Shown: positions 34,545 through 43,029, counted from the first letter of the stretch. The stretch is 64,000 nucleotides of DNA from Paenibacillus endophyticus (GCF_014192395.1 NZ_JACHXW010000031.1:17469-81468), one strand, 5' to 3'. Made by a program: numbers and translations. The notes: a model not told the origin generated them from the letters alone.

Positions 34545-34697
34545 CCTTCAACAACCACAATAAGCCTTTTAAAGGGCAGGCAGCGCCTGTGATCAGGATT
34601 ACCTTTTTTATCAGCTATGATGAAATTAGAAGCCATGTTATGATGGTCGGTACTTCAATGTTTTCAGTTATATAATTCAATAAAAGTAGGTTGAACA

Positions 34698-35411
34698 ATG
34701 GAAGCTAAAAGCTTAGGCGTCATAGGCGGGATGGGACCGAAAGCAACATCCGTTTTTTTCGACATGATTATCGAGCAGACCGAGGCGGACAAGGACCAAG
34801 ACCATATCGATATGGTCATTCTGAATCATGCTACATTACCCGATCGAACAGGTGTTATTCTAGGCAAGAACGGCGAGCTGTTTCTTAAGGCGGTTGCCAA
34901 GGATTTGAAGCTGCTGGAATCCTCTGGTGTATACAATATTGCCATTCCTTGCAACACCTCGCATTATTTCTATGACGACATGCAGCAGATGACCAGCGTT
35001 AACATCATCAATATGGTAGATGAAACCTTAAAGGAAATCCACAACAGATTCGGTGAACACTGCAAAGTAGGCATATTGGCTACCAACGGTACGGTGAGCA
35101 GCGGTGTTTATCGACAAGGCTGCGAGCAGTATAATATGCAGCTGCATGAGCCCGATGCTGCGGTACAAGAACATGTTATGGATATCATCTACAACAAAGT
35201 GAAGCGCAATTTGCCTGTTGAACCCGCTGAATTCGAGGGCATTATCAACCATTTGCTCATTCACGACGAATGCCAATGCGTTATTATTGCCTGTACCGAG
35301 CTTTCTTGTATTCCCATTCAGAACGAGGTTGCCAAAAATTGCGTGGATGCAATGTCTGTGCTTGTTCAGAAATCCATTGAGCTATCCGGCAAACGTTCTA
35401 TATCTTCTTAA
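34698..35411 (+). CDS. Aspartate/glutamate racemase family protein
   Basis: A 237-residue cofactor-independent racemase of the AspR type. Both catalytic cysteines are present (IPCNTSHYFYD near residue 82 and IIACTELS near 197), along with the GVIGGMGPKAT start typical of the family. It should interconvert D- and L-Asp or Glu. Next to a MurE-like ligase and an ATP-grasp remnant it suggests supply of a D-acidic amino acid for ligation. Start ATG preceded by a weak AGTAGGTT site. Confidence 0.9.
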   Translation: MEAKSLGVIGGMGPKATSVFFDMIIEQTEADKDQDHIDMVILNHATLPDRTGVILGKNGELFLKAVAKDLKLLESSGVYNIAIPCNTSHYFYDDMQQMTSVNIINMVDETLKEIHNRFGEHCKVGILATNGTVSSGVYRQGCEQYNMQLHEPDAAVQEHVMDIIYNKVKRNLPVEPAEFEGIINHLLIHDECQCVIIACTELSCIPIQNEVAKNCVDAMSVLVQKSIELSGKRSISS

Positions 35412-35423
35412 TAAGATAGCATA

Positions 35424-35459
35424 AAAAAATCCGGAGAAAGTTCTCCGGATTTTTTTGGC
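35424..35459. terminator. Bidirectional terminator
   Basis: AAAAAAATCCGGAGAA and TTCTCCGGATTTTTTT, nearly perfect, between the racemase and ohr. Confidence 0.9.
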
Positions 35460-35485
35460 ATTATTGGACGTGGCAGTTGCAGCAC

Positions 35486-35899
35486 TTACAGAACATTAAG
35501 CTCAACGTTTATATTGCCTCGAGTCGCTCTCGAATACGGACATACCTGATGCGCCGCCTCGGCCAGCTCCTTCGCAACCTCAGGTTCAACGCCTACGATT
35601 GAAATATCAAGCTTTGCTTCGAGCTGATAATTCCCGTCCTCTATCTTACCTAACGTTACATGTGCTGTTACCTCGGTTTTTTCTACTTTGATTTTTTTCA
35701 TGCGGGCCACGACATTAAGTGCACTCTCGAAGCAGGCTGCGTACCCGCCGGCAAATAGCTGCTCCGGGTTTGTAGCGCCCCCTGGTCCTCCGAGCTCCTT
35801 CGGCGCTCTCACTTCAACACTTAATATGTCGTCGCTCGATACGATCTTTCCGTCTCTTCCACCCGTTGCCGTTGCTGTTGCTGTGTATAATTTCTGCAT
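35486..35899 (-). CDS. ohr: Organic hydroperoxide resistance protein (Ohr/OsmC family)
   Basis: A 137-residue thiol peroxidase that reduces organic peroxides. The two reactive cysteines are in GGYAACFESAL (about 52) and HQVCPYSRATRGNI (about 117), and GGPGGATNPEQLF is characteristic of Ohr rather than OsmC. The ATG at 35899 has GGAGGAATT upstream; the longer frame (to 36007) adds a Cys-rich stretch with no homology. An AT-rich palindrome about 150 nt upstream may bind an OhrR-type repressor, but no ohrR gene is in the window. Confidence 0.93.
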   Translation of the reverse strand: MQKLYTATATATGGRDGKIVSSDDILSVEVRAPKELGGPGGATNPEQLFAGGYAACFESALNVVARMKKIKVEKTEVTAHVTLGKIEDGNYQLEAKLDISIVGVEPEVAKELAEAAHQVCPYSRATRGNINVELNVL

Positions 35900-36048
35900 G
35901 ATAAATTCCTCCATTGTTATAGTAGTTTGAATCTGGACTTCATTGTCGGTCCTTGTACATGGCGTTGGCTGGCAACAAAAAAAGCATCCTGATTTCTTAT
36001 TGCCCAAATGAAGTTATTCTATTCCATTTGCGAAGGGCGACTGTTTTT

Positions 36049-36068
36049 TTAAATTGTATATAATTTAA
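36049..36068. promoter_or_regulatory. Candidate OhrR/MarR-type operator upstream of ohr
   Basis: TTAAATTGTATATAATTTAA is an almost perfect palindrome and resembles the TACAATT...AATTGTA operators of Bacillus OhrR. Confidence 0.4.
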
Positions 36069-36114
36069 TTTTATAAAATATAATATACACTTATTGTCGT
36101 ACGTTGTCAACAAA

Positions 36115-36160
36115 TAAGCAAGCTCCCTTTAACCGCTGCTCAAGGGAGCTTGCTTGTTTG
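36115..36160. terminator. Terminator after the glycosyltransferase gene
   Basis: AAGCAAGCTCCCTT pairs with AAGGGAGCTTGCTT, followed by T-rich sequence on both sides. Confidence 0.85.
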
Positions 36161-36187
36161 CAAACATTTATTTTATCTAATGAAAAA

Positions 36188-37285
36188 TTACTGCAACGCC
36201 TTTTCGTTTTTTTTCTTTCCTAAACGTTGATTCAAATAGGAGCGATTCGCTAATATCCGTTCATCCGTAGGCCTAAATTGTGCTGCTTTCTCGTTATGCT
36301 CATGTGCCTTCTCATACTCGCCTATGCGGTCAAAGCAAACGCAGAGCTGAAGATGGGGAAGCCATGTAGAGCAGGCCAGATTCTCAAAACCCCAGTTCTG
36401 CTCCGGCTTCTCCGCGCTGAGTGCCAGCTTATACCAGTATACTGCCAATTTAGGCTCATTTTGTTGAAGGAAATGATAACCGAGTCGACAGCAAAATTCC
36501 GGTCGCGGCTTATCATAATGAAAGGAACGGAAGATGGAGTCCAGCGTGTTCCTTGCTTCTTGAAGCTCCCCATAACAATCGGCAAGCCTGCTGCAGGCGG
36601 CTACATTGTCCTCAATCCATCCTTTTCCCGTTGCCAAAAATTTATCGTAGTACCTTACGGCTGCTTCGTATCTTCCATGGTCTTTAAGCTCATTGGCATA
36701 GTAGAATAGGTCGCGTGGGGAAAAAACTTCCCCTTTGGCCAATCGCTGCTCATATATATTTAAATTACGGTCGCTGTCATGGTGAATGCTGCTGTGCGTA
36801 ACGGCGACATCGCTGTGGAAAATATCCCCGTACACTTCTAGGTATTCGTGAACCGGTCCGATCCACTGAAAGGCCCGCTCCCGCTTCACAATTCGATTGC
36901 GCCTTAGCTTCGAGGTGACATTGCCGAATTCATCAAATGCCAGATGATATTCCATCGAGACAGAGTCAACGGCAGGATTCAGCTTTTTCTTTAATGCTTT
37001 GAGTTTTCTTCGGTCAGGCTCCTTCAATATATCATCGGCATCCAGCCACATGACATGCGATTTCGTTGCCAAAGAAAAAGCATAGTTGCGAGCAGCAGCG
37101 AAATCATTGACCCACGTAAAGTGTTCAATACGATCTGTAAACTCACTCGCAACCTGTATTGTTGAATCCGTAGAACCTGTATCTACAATAATGATTTCGT
37201 CGACGATGTCCTTCACGGATGAAAGACATCGACCGAGCGTTTCTTCCTCATTTTTGACAATGAGGCACAGGCTGATGGAAATCAA
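36188..37285 (-). CDS. Family 2 glycosyltransferase with TPR repeats (SunS-like)
   Basis: A 365-residue inverting glycosyltransferase. The GT-A domain starts ISLCLIVKNEEETLGRCL, has IIIVDTGSTDST and the DxD-type WLDADD; the C-terminal half has tetratricopeptide-like helices (YEAAVRYYDKFLATG, LAVYWYKLALSAEK, YEKAHEHNEKA). This layout is that of SunS and of glycosyltransferases near collagen-like or surface-layer genes. TTG 37285 is chosen since GGGAG lies 10 nt before it; the longer frame overlaps the collagen gene region. It lies directly downstream of the 1266-residue Thr-rich collagen-like gene, so Thr residues of that protein are the likely acceptors (inference). Confidence 0.85.
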   Translation of the reverse strand: MISISLCLIVKNEEETLGRCLSSVKDIVDEIIIVDTGSTDSTIQVASEFTDRIEHFTWVNDFAAARNYAFSLATKSHVMWLDADDILKEPDRRKLKALKKKLNPAVDSVSMEYHLAFDEFGNVTSKLRRNRIVKRERAFQWIGPVHEYLEVYGDIFHSDVAVTHSSIHHDSDRNLNIYEQRLAKGEVFSPRDLFYYANELKDHGRYEAAVRYYDKFLATGKGWIEDNVAACSRLADCYGELQEARNTLDSIFRSFHYDKPRPEFCCRLGYHFLQQNEPKLAVYWYKLALSAEKPEQNWGFENLACSTWLPHLQLCVCFDRIGEYEKAHEHNEKAAQFRPTDERILANRSYLNQRLGKKKNEKALQ

Positions 37286-37360
37286 TTTAACCACACTCCC
37301 ACGAGTTGATTGCATTGATCCATCATATTCTCGTGCTGCCATCCTGTTACTATTAGGCCA

Positions 37361-40300
37361 TTAGCCTAAGCGAATGATTGTCAATGCTGCGCCTGCGCTT
37401 CCAGCAAGCAGTGTTGCGGCACCGAGCAAGCCAAACATTTGAAGCGTAATCGTGCTGCCTGCGGCTAAAGTTACAACAACATCGTTATTGAAATTCGATA
37501 AGGTCAGAACTGGCGAGATTGTGGATGCTGTATTCGCTGCACTGTTGATAAGAAGTCTCGTGCTGAGAAGCAATGCGGCAGTCGTGTTAATTTGGTAGCT
37601 TATAAAATATCTGCCCGCATTGGCAACCGTGAAGGTATCATTGGCTCCATTGACGGTAATACCCGTACCCAAGTTTTGTGCACTTGGGAGTGCTACGTTT
37701 GTTCCTCCAAGAACGACTGCGATAATGGCTCCCGTCGTATTCGCAGCAAACCCTGACTGCTCCGTAGGCGAAGTACCTGTCGCACCTGTTGCACCCGTGC
37801 CGCCAGTGGCTCCTGTTGCTCCCGTAGCTCCAGTCGCGCCCGTTACTCCTGTTCCTGTCGCACCTGTAACCCCAGTCGCTCCTGTTGCACCCGTTGCTCC
37901 AGTCGCGCCCGTTGCTCCCGTAGCTCCTGTCGAACCTGTAACTCCAGTTTCACCAGTTGTTCCTGCTCCTGTCGCTCCAGTAACCCCAGTCGCCCCAGTT
38001 TCTCCTGATCCTGTTGCACCCGTAGCCCCAGTCGCACCAGTTTCTCCTGCTCCTGTCGCTCCCGTAGCCCCAGTCGCACCAGTTTCTCCTGCTCCTGTCG
38101 CTCCCGTAGCCCCAGTCGCACCAGTTTCTCCTGCTCCTGTCGCACCTGTAACCCCAGTCGCACCAGTTTCTCCTGCTCCTGTTGCTCCAGTAACCCCAGT
38201 CGCACCAGTTTCTCCTGCTCCTGTCGCTCCTGTAACCCCAGTCGCACCGGTTTCACCTACTCCTGTCGCACCTGTAACCCCAGTCGCACCAGTTTCTCCT
38301 GCTCCTGTTGCACCCGTAGCCCCAGTCGCACCAGTTTCTCCTGCTCCTGTCGCACCTGTAACCCCAGTCGCACCAGTTTCTCCTGCTCCTGTTGCACCCG
38401 TAGCTCCAGTCGCACCCGTAGCTCCAGTCGCACCGGTTTCTCCTGCTCCTGTCGCTCCAGTAACCCCAGTCGCTCCCTGTTCTCCCGTTGCTCCTGTTGC
38501 ACCCGTTTCTCCTGCTCCTGTTGCTCCAGTAACCCCAGTCGCACCAGTTTCTCCTGCTCCTGTCGCTCCTGTAGCTCCAGTCGCACCAGTTTCTCCTGCT
38601 CCTGTTGCACCCGTAGCTCCTGTCGCACCAGTTTCTCCTGCTCCTGTCGCACCCGTAGCTCCAGTCGCACCGGTTTCTCCTGCTCCTGTCGCTCCAGTAA
38701 CCCCAGTCGCTCCCGGTTCTCCCGTTGCTCCTGTCGCTCCCGTAGCTCCAGTCACGCCGGTTTCTCCTGCTCCTGTCGCTCCAGTAACCCCAGTCGCACC
38801 AGTTTCTCCTGCTCCTGTTGCACCTGTAACCCCAGTCGCACCAGTTTCTCCTGCTCCTGTCGCACCCGTAGCTCCAGTCGCACCGGTTTCTCCTGCTCCT
38901 GTTGCTCCAGTAACCCCAGTCGCACCAGTTTCTCCTGCTCCTGTTGCACCCGTAGCTCCAGTCGCACCAGTTTCTCCTGCTCCTGTCGCACCCGTAGCTC
39001 CAGTCACGCCGGTTTCTCCTGCTCCTGTCGCACCCGTAGCTCCAGTCGCACCAGTTTCTCCTGCTCCCGTAGCACCCGTAGCTCCAGTCACGCCAGTTTC
39101 TCCTGCTCCTGTCGCACCCGTAACTCCAGTCGCACCAGTTTCTCCTGCTCCTGTCGCACCCGTAGCTCCAGTCGCGCCAGTTTCTCCTGCTCCCGTAGCA
39201 CCCGTAGCTCCAGTCACGCCGGTTTCTCCTGCTCCTGTTGCACCTGTAACCCCAGTCGCGCCTGTTACTCCTGCTCCTGTCGCTCCAGTAACCCCAGTCG
39301 CACCAGTTTCTCCTGCTCCTGTTGCACCCGTAGCTCCAGTCGCTCCAGTTTCTCCTGCTCCTGTCGCACCCGTAGCTCCAGTCGCTCCCGTTTCTCCTGC
39401 CCCTGTCGCACCTGTAACCCCAGTTGCACCCGTTACTCCTGATCCTGTTGCACCTGTTGCTCCTGCTGCTGCAATAAGCGAGTAATCAAGAGAAATGCCT
39501 GGCGTACCTACTGGCGACGGCGTGTTTACTACATACGTGCTGCCATTAAACGTTACAACCTGACCTACCTGATAACCAGGTGCCGCAAGCGGATCGTAAG
39601 CAACGATACCGTCTAAGCCTGCACCTGTTGCACCAGTTGATCCCGTTGCTCCCGTTGCACCAGCTCCTGTCGCACCAGTCGTTCCCGTTGCACCGGCTCC
39701 TGCCAAAAGGGTGTAATCAAGTGAAGAACCAGGCGTACCCACAGGTGAAGGAGTATTCACGACATACGTGCTGCCACTAAATGTAACGACTTGGCCTACC
39801 TGATAACTAGGTGCTGCGAGCGGATCGTAAGGAACTACACCATCAAGTCCAGCACCAGTGGCACCCGTTTCGCCTGTTGGTCCAGGCAATCCGGTAGCAC
39901 CGGTTACACCAGCTCCCGTTGCCCCAGTCGTTCCCGTTGCCCCTGCTCCTGCCAAAAGGGTGTAATCAAGTGAAATGCCAGGAATTCCTACCGGAGAAGG
40001 TGTATTTACCATATACGTGCTTCCATTAAGTGTGACGACTTGACCTACCTGATAACTAGGTGCTGCGAGCGGATCGTAAGGAACTACACCATCGAGCCCA
40101 GCACCAGTAGCACCCGTTTCCCCCGTAGGGCCTGGCGATCCGGTTGCCCCGGTTACACCTGCACCCGTGGCGCCTGTTGTACCTGCTGTACCTGCAGCTG
40201 CAAGCAGCGTATAGTCAAGCGAGCTGCCCGGCGTTCCTACTGGAGAAGGCGTATTCACCACGTACGTGCTTCCGTTAAATGTGACGACTTGACCTGTCTG

Positions 40301-41161
40301 ATACCCAGGTGCTGCAAGCGGATCGTAAGAAACTACACCATCGAGCCCAGCTCCGGCAGCACCTGTCTCTCCCGTAGGGCCAGGCGATCCGGTAGCCCCG
40401 GTTGCACCCATGGCACCTGCTGCTGCAAGCATTGTATAGCTAGGCGAGGTATTTGGATCACCGAAAGGTGGAACGCTATTCACAATATATGTGCTGCCAT
40501 TAAACGTAACCACTTGACCCAATTGGTAGCCTGGCTCCGCCAATGGATCGAACACGACTACACCATCTAAGCCAGCCCCGGTTGCTCCCGTTGGTCCTGA
40601 GGCTCCAGCAGATCCTGCTCCCGTTGGGCCAGTGGTCCCTGTTGCACCGGTAGTGCCTCTCGCTGCAAGCAGCGTATAACTAGACGAAATATCCGGGTCT
40701 CCGAAAGGAGGCACACTATTCACAACATACGTGCTGCCATTAAACGTAACCACTTGACCCAATTGGTAGCCTGGCTCTGCAATCGGATCAAAGACTACAA
40801 TACCATTAAGTCCTGTTCCCGTAGCTCCTCTTTGGCCTGCAGCTCCTTGAGCCCCCGCAGGTCCAGCTGCACCTGCAGTCCCTTGCGCACCAGCCTCGCC
40901 CGCATATCCTCTATAACCTCTATAGCCTCTAGGACCTCGTTTCGCTTTATGACATGGCTTTGGTTTCGGCTTCGGTTTGGGCTTTTGATGTGGATGAGGA
41001 CCATTCAGACAACCCAATGCTCGATTCAAAATATGAATCGAATCCTTTACGTCCTTTTGAGCGCTTTTGAGTTTATTTTTGCGTGTAAGCCTTTTTGCTT
41101 TCCTCAGCTCAATAATTGCTAAATTTAATTTTCGCAGACAGCCCGCCCGAAAATTCGCCAC
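37361..41161 (-). CDS. Giant collagen-like surface/exosporium protein (BclA-like)
   Basis: A 1266-residue protein in four parts. Residues 1-55: basic amphipathic helix (LRKLNLAIIELRKAKRL) with no signal peptide; then a PKPKPKP spacer. About 115-563: six copies of a 53-residue module (DPLAxPGYQxGQVVTFNGSTYVVN ... DYTLLAAAG), carbohydrate-binding-like, joined by short collagen segments. About 564-1130: uninterrupted Gly-X-Thr collagen repeats of 15-residue period (GAGETGATGATGATG). About 1131-1266: hydrophobic beta domain (FAANTTGAIIAVVLGG, GRYFISYQINTTAALL) like the BclA trimerisation head. Start GTG after GGGGGTG. Such proteins form glycosylated filaments on spores. Downstream glycosyltransferase probably decorates Thr. 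Confidence 0.9.
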   Translation of the reverse strand: MANFRAGCLRKLNLAIIELRKAKRLTRKNKLKSAQKDVKDSIHILNRALGCLNGPHPHQKPKPKPKPKPCHKAKRGPRGYRGYRGYAGEAGAQGTAGAAGPAGAQGAAGQRGATGTGLNGIVVFDPIAEPGYQLGQVVTFNGSTYVVNSVPPFGDPDISSSYTLLAARGTTGATGTTGPTGAGSAGASGPTGATGAGLDGVVVFDPLAEPGYQLGQVVTFNGSTYIVNSVPPFGDPNTSPSYTMLAAAGAMGATGATGSPGPTGETGAAGAGLDGVVSYDPLAAPGYQTGQVVTFNGSTYVVNTPSPVGTPGSSLDYTLLAAAGTAGTTGATGAGVTGATGSPGPTGETGATGAGLDGVVPYDPLAAPSYQVGQVVTLNGSTYMVNTPSPVGIPGISLDYTLLAGAGATGTTGATGAGVTGATGLPGPTGETGATGAGLDGVVPYDPLAAPSYQVGQVVTFSGSTYVVNTPSPVGTPGSSLDYTLLAGAGATGTTGATGAGATGATGSTGATGAGLDGIVAYDPLAAPGYQVGQVVTFNGSTYVVNTPSPVGTPGISLDYSLIAAAGATGATGSGVTGATGVTGATGAGETGATGATGATGAGETGATGATGATGAGETGATGVTGATGAGVTGATGVTGATGAGETGVTGATGATGAGETGATGATGATGAGETGATGVTGATGAGETGVTGATGATGAGETGATGATGATGAGETGVTGATGATGAGETGATGATGATGAGETGATGVTGATGAGETGATGATGATGAGETGATGVTGATGAGETGATGVTGATGAGETGVTGATGATGATGEPGATGVTGATGAGETGATGATGATGAGETGATGATGATGAGETGATGATGATGAGETGATGVTGATGAGETGATGATGEQGATGVTGATGAGETGATGATGATGATGATGAGETGATGVTGATGAGETGATGATGATGAGETGATGVTGATGVGETGATGVTGATGAGETGATGVTGATGAGETGATGVTGATGAGETGATGATGATGAGETGATGATGATGAGETGATGATGATGSGETGATGVTGATGAGTTGETGVTGSTGATGATGATGATGATGATGVTGATGTGVTGATGATGATGATGGTGATGATGTSPTEQSGFAANTTGAIIAVVLGGTNVALPSAQNLGTGITVNGANDTFTVANAGRYFISYQINTTAALLLSTRLLINSAANTASTISPVLTLSNFNNDVVVTLAAGSTITLQMFGLLGAATLLAGSAGAALTIIRLG
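37770..39470 (-). repeat. Tandem 45-bp collagen repeat tract
   Basis: About 1.7 kb of tandem units coding for G-A-T and G-E-T triplets (GATGATGATGAGETG per 45 bp), with synonymous changes between units that suggest slippage and unequal exchange. Copy number likely varies between strains. Confidence 0.9.
39470..40815 (-). repeat. Six tandem 53-residue modules within the collagen-like gene
   Basis: Each unit starts GL(D/N)G(I/V)V and ends DYTLLAA(A/R)G or a close variant, spaced by collagen stretches of 14-35 residues. The four inner copies are very alike, the first two differ (FDPxAEPGYQLG, PPFGDP), pointing to recent internal duplication. Confidence 0.85.
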
Positions 41162-41182
41162 TCCTGCACACCCCCATTGTTG

Positions 41183-41356
41183 TTATCCCTTGCGCATCTT
41201 TTTTCCTTTTTTATAAACGATATAGCCGCATGAAGCGACTGCATCGTGAATCTGCTGCTTGGCATGCCTTAAGTGTTTTGTCTTGATTAGAGCCCTCGCT
41301 GATTGCAGCTTCTGGATCGCTTCATTTAACCTTTGAGCTTGAACCTTCTTGTTCAT
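41183..41356 (-). CDS. Small basic protein related to the N-terminus of the collagen-like protein
   Basis: A 57-residue protein (MNKKVQAQRLNEAIQKLQS..., ending KKMRKG), ATG preceded by GGGAGGAG. Its helix LNEAIQKLQSARALIKTKHL aligns with the start of the next protein, LNLAIIELRKAKRLTRKNKL, including AKQQIHDAV against AQKDVKDSI. The stop lies 21 nt before the collagen start, so both are in one transcript. I infer a paralogue of the anchoring or assembly segment; function unknown. Confidence 0.65.
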   Translation of the reverse strand: MNKKVQAQRLNEAIQKLQSARALIKTKHLRHAKQQIHDAVASCGYIVYKKGKKMRKG

Positions 41357-41542
41357 AGACGGTTACTCTCCTCCCTGCCATGCTCTAAAAAATCCGAAAA
41401 AATAGTAGAAATTTACAATAGCTAAATCAGTCTATGTCCAAAACCGATTATGAACACGGTGAATACCCATAAGCGCAACTAAAGTACAAGCAAATCCGAA
41501 TGATCGCCAAACAAACTGGAGGTGCAATACGATTTCATCACA

Positions 41543-41585
41543 CAAAAAAAAGGCCTCAAGACTTGCTTCTTGAGGCCTTGCTTGA
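41543..41585. terminator. Terminator after the HD-GYP gene
   Basis: AAGGCCTCAAG / CTTGAGGCCTT with flanking A and T runs. Confidence 0.85.
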
Positions 41586-41588
41586 TCA

Positions 41589-42740
41589 TTATTCTGTTTC
41601 TAACAAATCCTTGTAGAGTACCTTAACATCGAGAATAGAAGGCAGCTGCTCCAGAAAAACATCCACCACTCTCGGGTCGAAATGTCTTCCCCGCTCCTCC
41701 TTGACCAAAGCTAGAATCCGCTCCATTGACCACGCTTCTTTATATACCCTGGAGCTGCCCAGCGCATCGAACACATCTGCCAAGGCCGTGATTCTTCCAT
41801 AGATGTGAATACTCTCGCCCGCAAGACCTTGCGGATACCCTGTCCCATCCCATTTCTCATGATGCTGCCATGCAACGATCGCAGCGGCTTGAAGAAGCTG
41901 CCTCTTTGACTTTCGCAGCAATCGATAGCCGATAGTCGCATGCTCTTTCATTTGTTCATATTCCTCAGCGGTAAGCTTCCCTGGCTTTTGCAATATCGCA
42001 TCCGGAATTGCCACTTTGCCGATATCGTGCATAGGCGACGCGCTTCGCAGCATATCAGCCTCAGACTCGCTCATTCCAAGGCCAATGGCCAAGATATAAG
42101 AATACTGCGCGACCCGCTTTACGTGGTTTCCCGTTTCCTTGGAGCGCCCTTCGCCAATGTGGCCCATCGCAAGTATAATTTCTTTTTGCGTTTCTATAAT
42201 CTCTGCATGCAGCATCGTAGATTCAAGCGATTTTCCGGAATATGCTGCCGCAAGCGACAAATATTCCATATCCATCGCCGAGAATGACTGCTTCTCGGTT
42301 AGCTTGTTAATAGCTTGATATGCACCTATGACCTCGCCCTGGTTATTGCGAAAGGGAATCGTCATAATGGACCTTGTCCGATAGCCTGTCTGTTTATCAT
42401 GATCAGGATTATGTCTAGGGTCTTCATAGGCATCATCAATGAATATAGGCTGGCCGGTACTGATTGCATTCCCCACCAAGCCGCTTCCGTATGGGATTCT
42501 AATCTCACCCGCATCAAGCGCTACCACTGTAAAAAGCTCATTACGTGCAGCATCAATGAGCCACACTGTACACCGGTCAGCAACGACCATTTCCCGTCCC
42601 AAATTGGCCATTAAGACGAGAACAGTCTCTAATTTTTTTTCGTTCGCTATTTTAGCGGTATATTCAAAGATGATCTTAAGCATTTGTTCCGGCGAAAGAT
42701 CCAATTTATAAGCGTCAGGTTCAATTTGATTTTCTTCCAT
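41589..42740 (-). CDS. GAF and HD-GYP domain protein (cyclic di-GMP phosphodiesterase family)
   Basis: A 383-residue cytoplasmic protein. GAF sensor about 35-180 (TVWLIDAARNELFTVVALDAGEIRIP, given by DAARNELFTVVALDAG), then HD-GYP about 195-375 with MHDIGKVAIPD, HHEKWDGTGYPQGL and DVFDAL. In place of GYP the sequence has GTGYP, complete. The ATG at 42740 follows GGAGGAAT; the longer frame is unneeded. HD-GYP enzymes hydrolyse c-di-GMP to GMP. Together with the EAL protein 18 kb away it gives this window two c-di-GMP degrading proteins and no GGDEF protein. A 0A-box-like site lies upstream. Confidence 0.92.
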   Translation of the reverse strand: MEENQIEPDAYKLDLSPEQMLKIIFEYTAKIANEKKLETVLVLMANLGREMVVADRCTVWLIDAARNELFTVVALDAGEIRIPYGSGLVGNAISTGQPIFIDDAYEDPRHNPDHDKQTGYRTRSIMTIPFRNNQGEVIGAYQAINKLTEKQSFSAMDMEYLSLAAAYSGKSLESTMLHAEIIETQKEIILAMGHIGEGRSKETGNHVKRVAQYSYILAIGLGMSESEADMLRSASPMHDIGKVAIPDAILQKPGKLTAEEYEQMKEHATIGYRLLRKSKRQLLQAAAIVAWQHHEKWDGTGYPQGLAGESIHIYGRITALADVFDALGSSRVYKEAWSMERILALVKEERGRHFDPRVVDVFLEQLPSILDVKVLYKDLLETE

Positions 42741-42835
42741 GAGAGGGATTCCTCCAGCTTTTCGTGCTCTTATCCTTACAATTATTCGCCTTTCCACTCT
42801 CTAATCCTGCTATTCAAGTAGGTTTTAAGAATTAT

Positions 42836-42842
42836 TTCGACA
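42836..42842 (-). promoter_or_regulatory. Spo0A-box-like site upstream of the HD-GYP gene
   Basis: On the minus strand TTATTGTCGAAAT contains the exact TGTCGAA core, about 95 nt before the start codon. Confidence 0.35.
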
Positions 42843-42877
42843 ATAATTGCATACTCTTTAAAACAAGGGTCTTCACC

Positions 42878-42907
42878 TTGCTTCCTGAAAAGCATGCATG
42901 CTATAAT
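42878..42907 (+). promoter_or_regulatory. Promoter of tRNA-Arg
   Basis: TTGCTT and TATAAT separated by 18 nt; the tRNA begins 12 nt past the -10 element. Confidence 0.6.
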
Positions 42908-42919
42908 TAATTTTGCTGC

Positions 42920-42996
42920 GCGTCCGTAGCTCATCCGGATAGAGCAAACGTTTCCTAAACGTTAGGTGGGAGGTTCGAGCCCTCTCGGGCGCGCCA
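42920..42996 (+). tRNA. tRNA-Arg (anticodon CCT)
   Basis: A 77-nt cloverleaf: acceptor GCGTCCG with CGGGCGC, D-arm GCTC...GAGC, anticodon stem AACGT/ACGTT with loop TTCCTAA (CCT), T-arm GGAGG TTCGAGC CCTCT, and encoded CCA. It reads AGG codons. Own promoter and terminator. Confidence 0.95.
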
Positions 42997-43029
42997 TTTC
43001 TTTTATATGCGATCGATATCCATGTATCC

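Noticed and set aside
37770..39470. Possible CRISPR array.
   Set aside because: The repeats are 45-bp codon-periodic collagen units without spacers of unique sequence, and no cas genes are near.
37620..39485. A 621-codon plus-strand reading frame rich in Pro, Val and Ala (PVAPVAPVSP).
   Set aside because: It is the exact antisense of the Gly-X-Thr collagen tract; its composition is what any antisense of GGT-GCN-ACN codons would give, and it has no domain or start signal.
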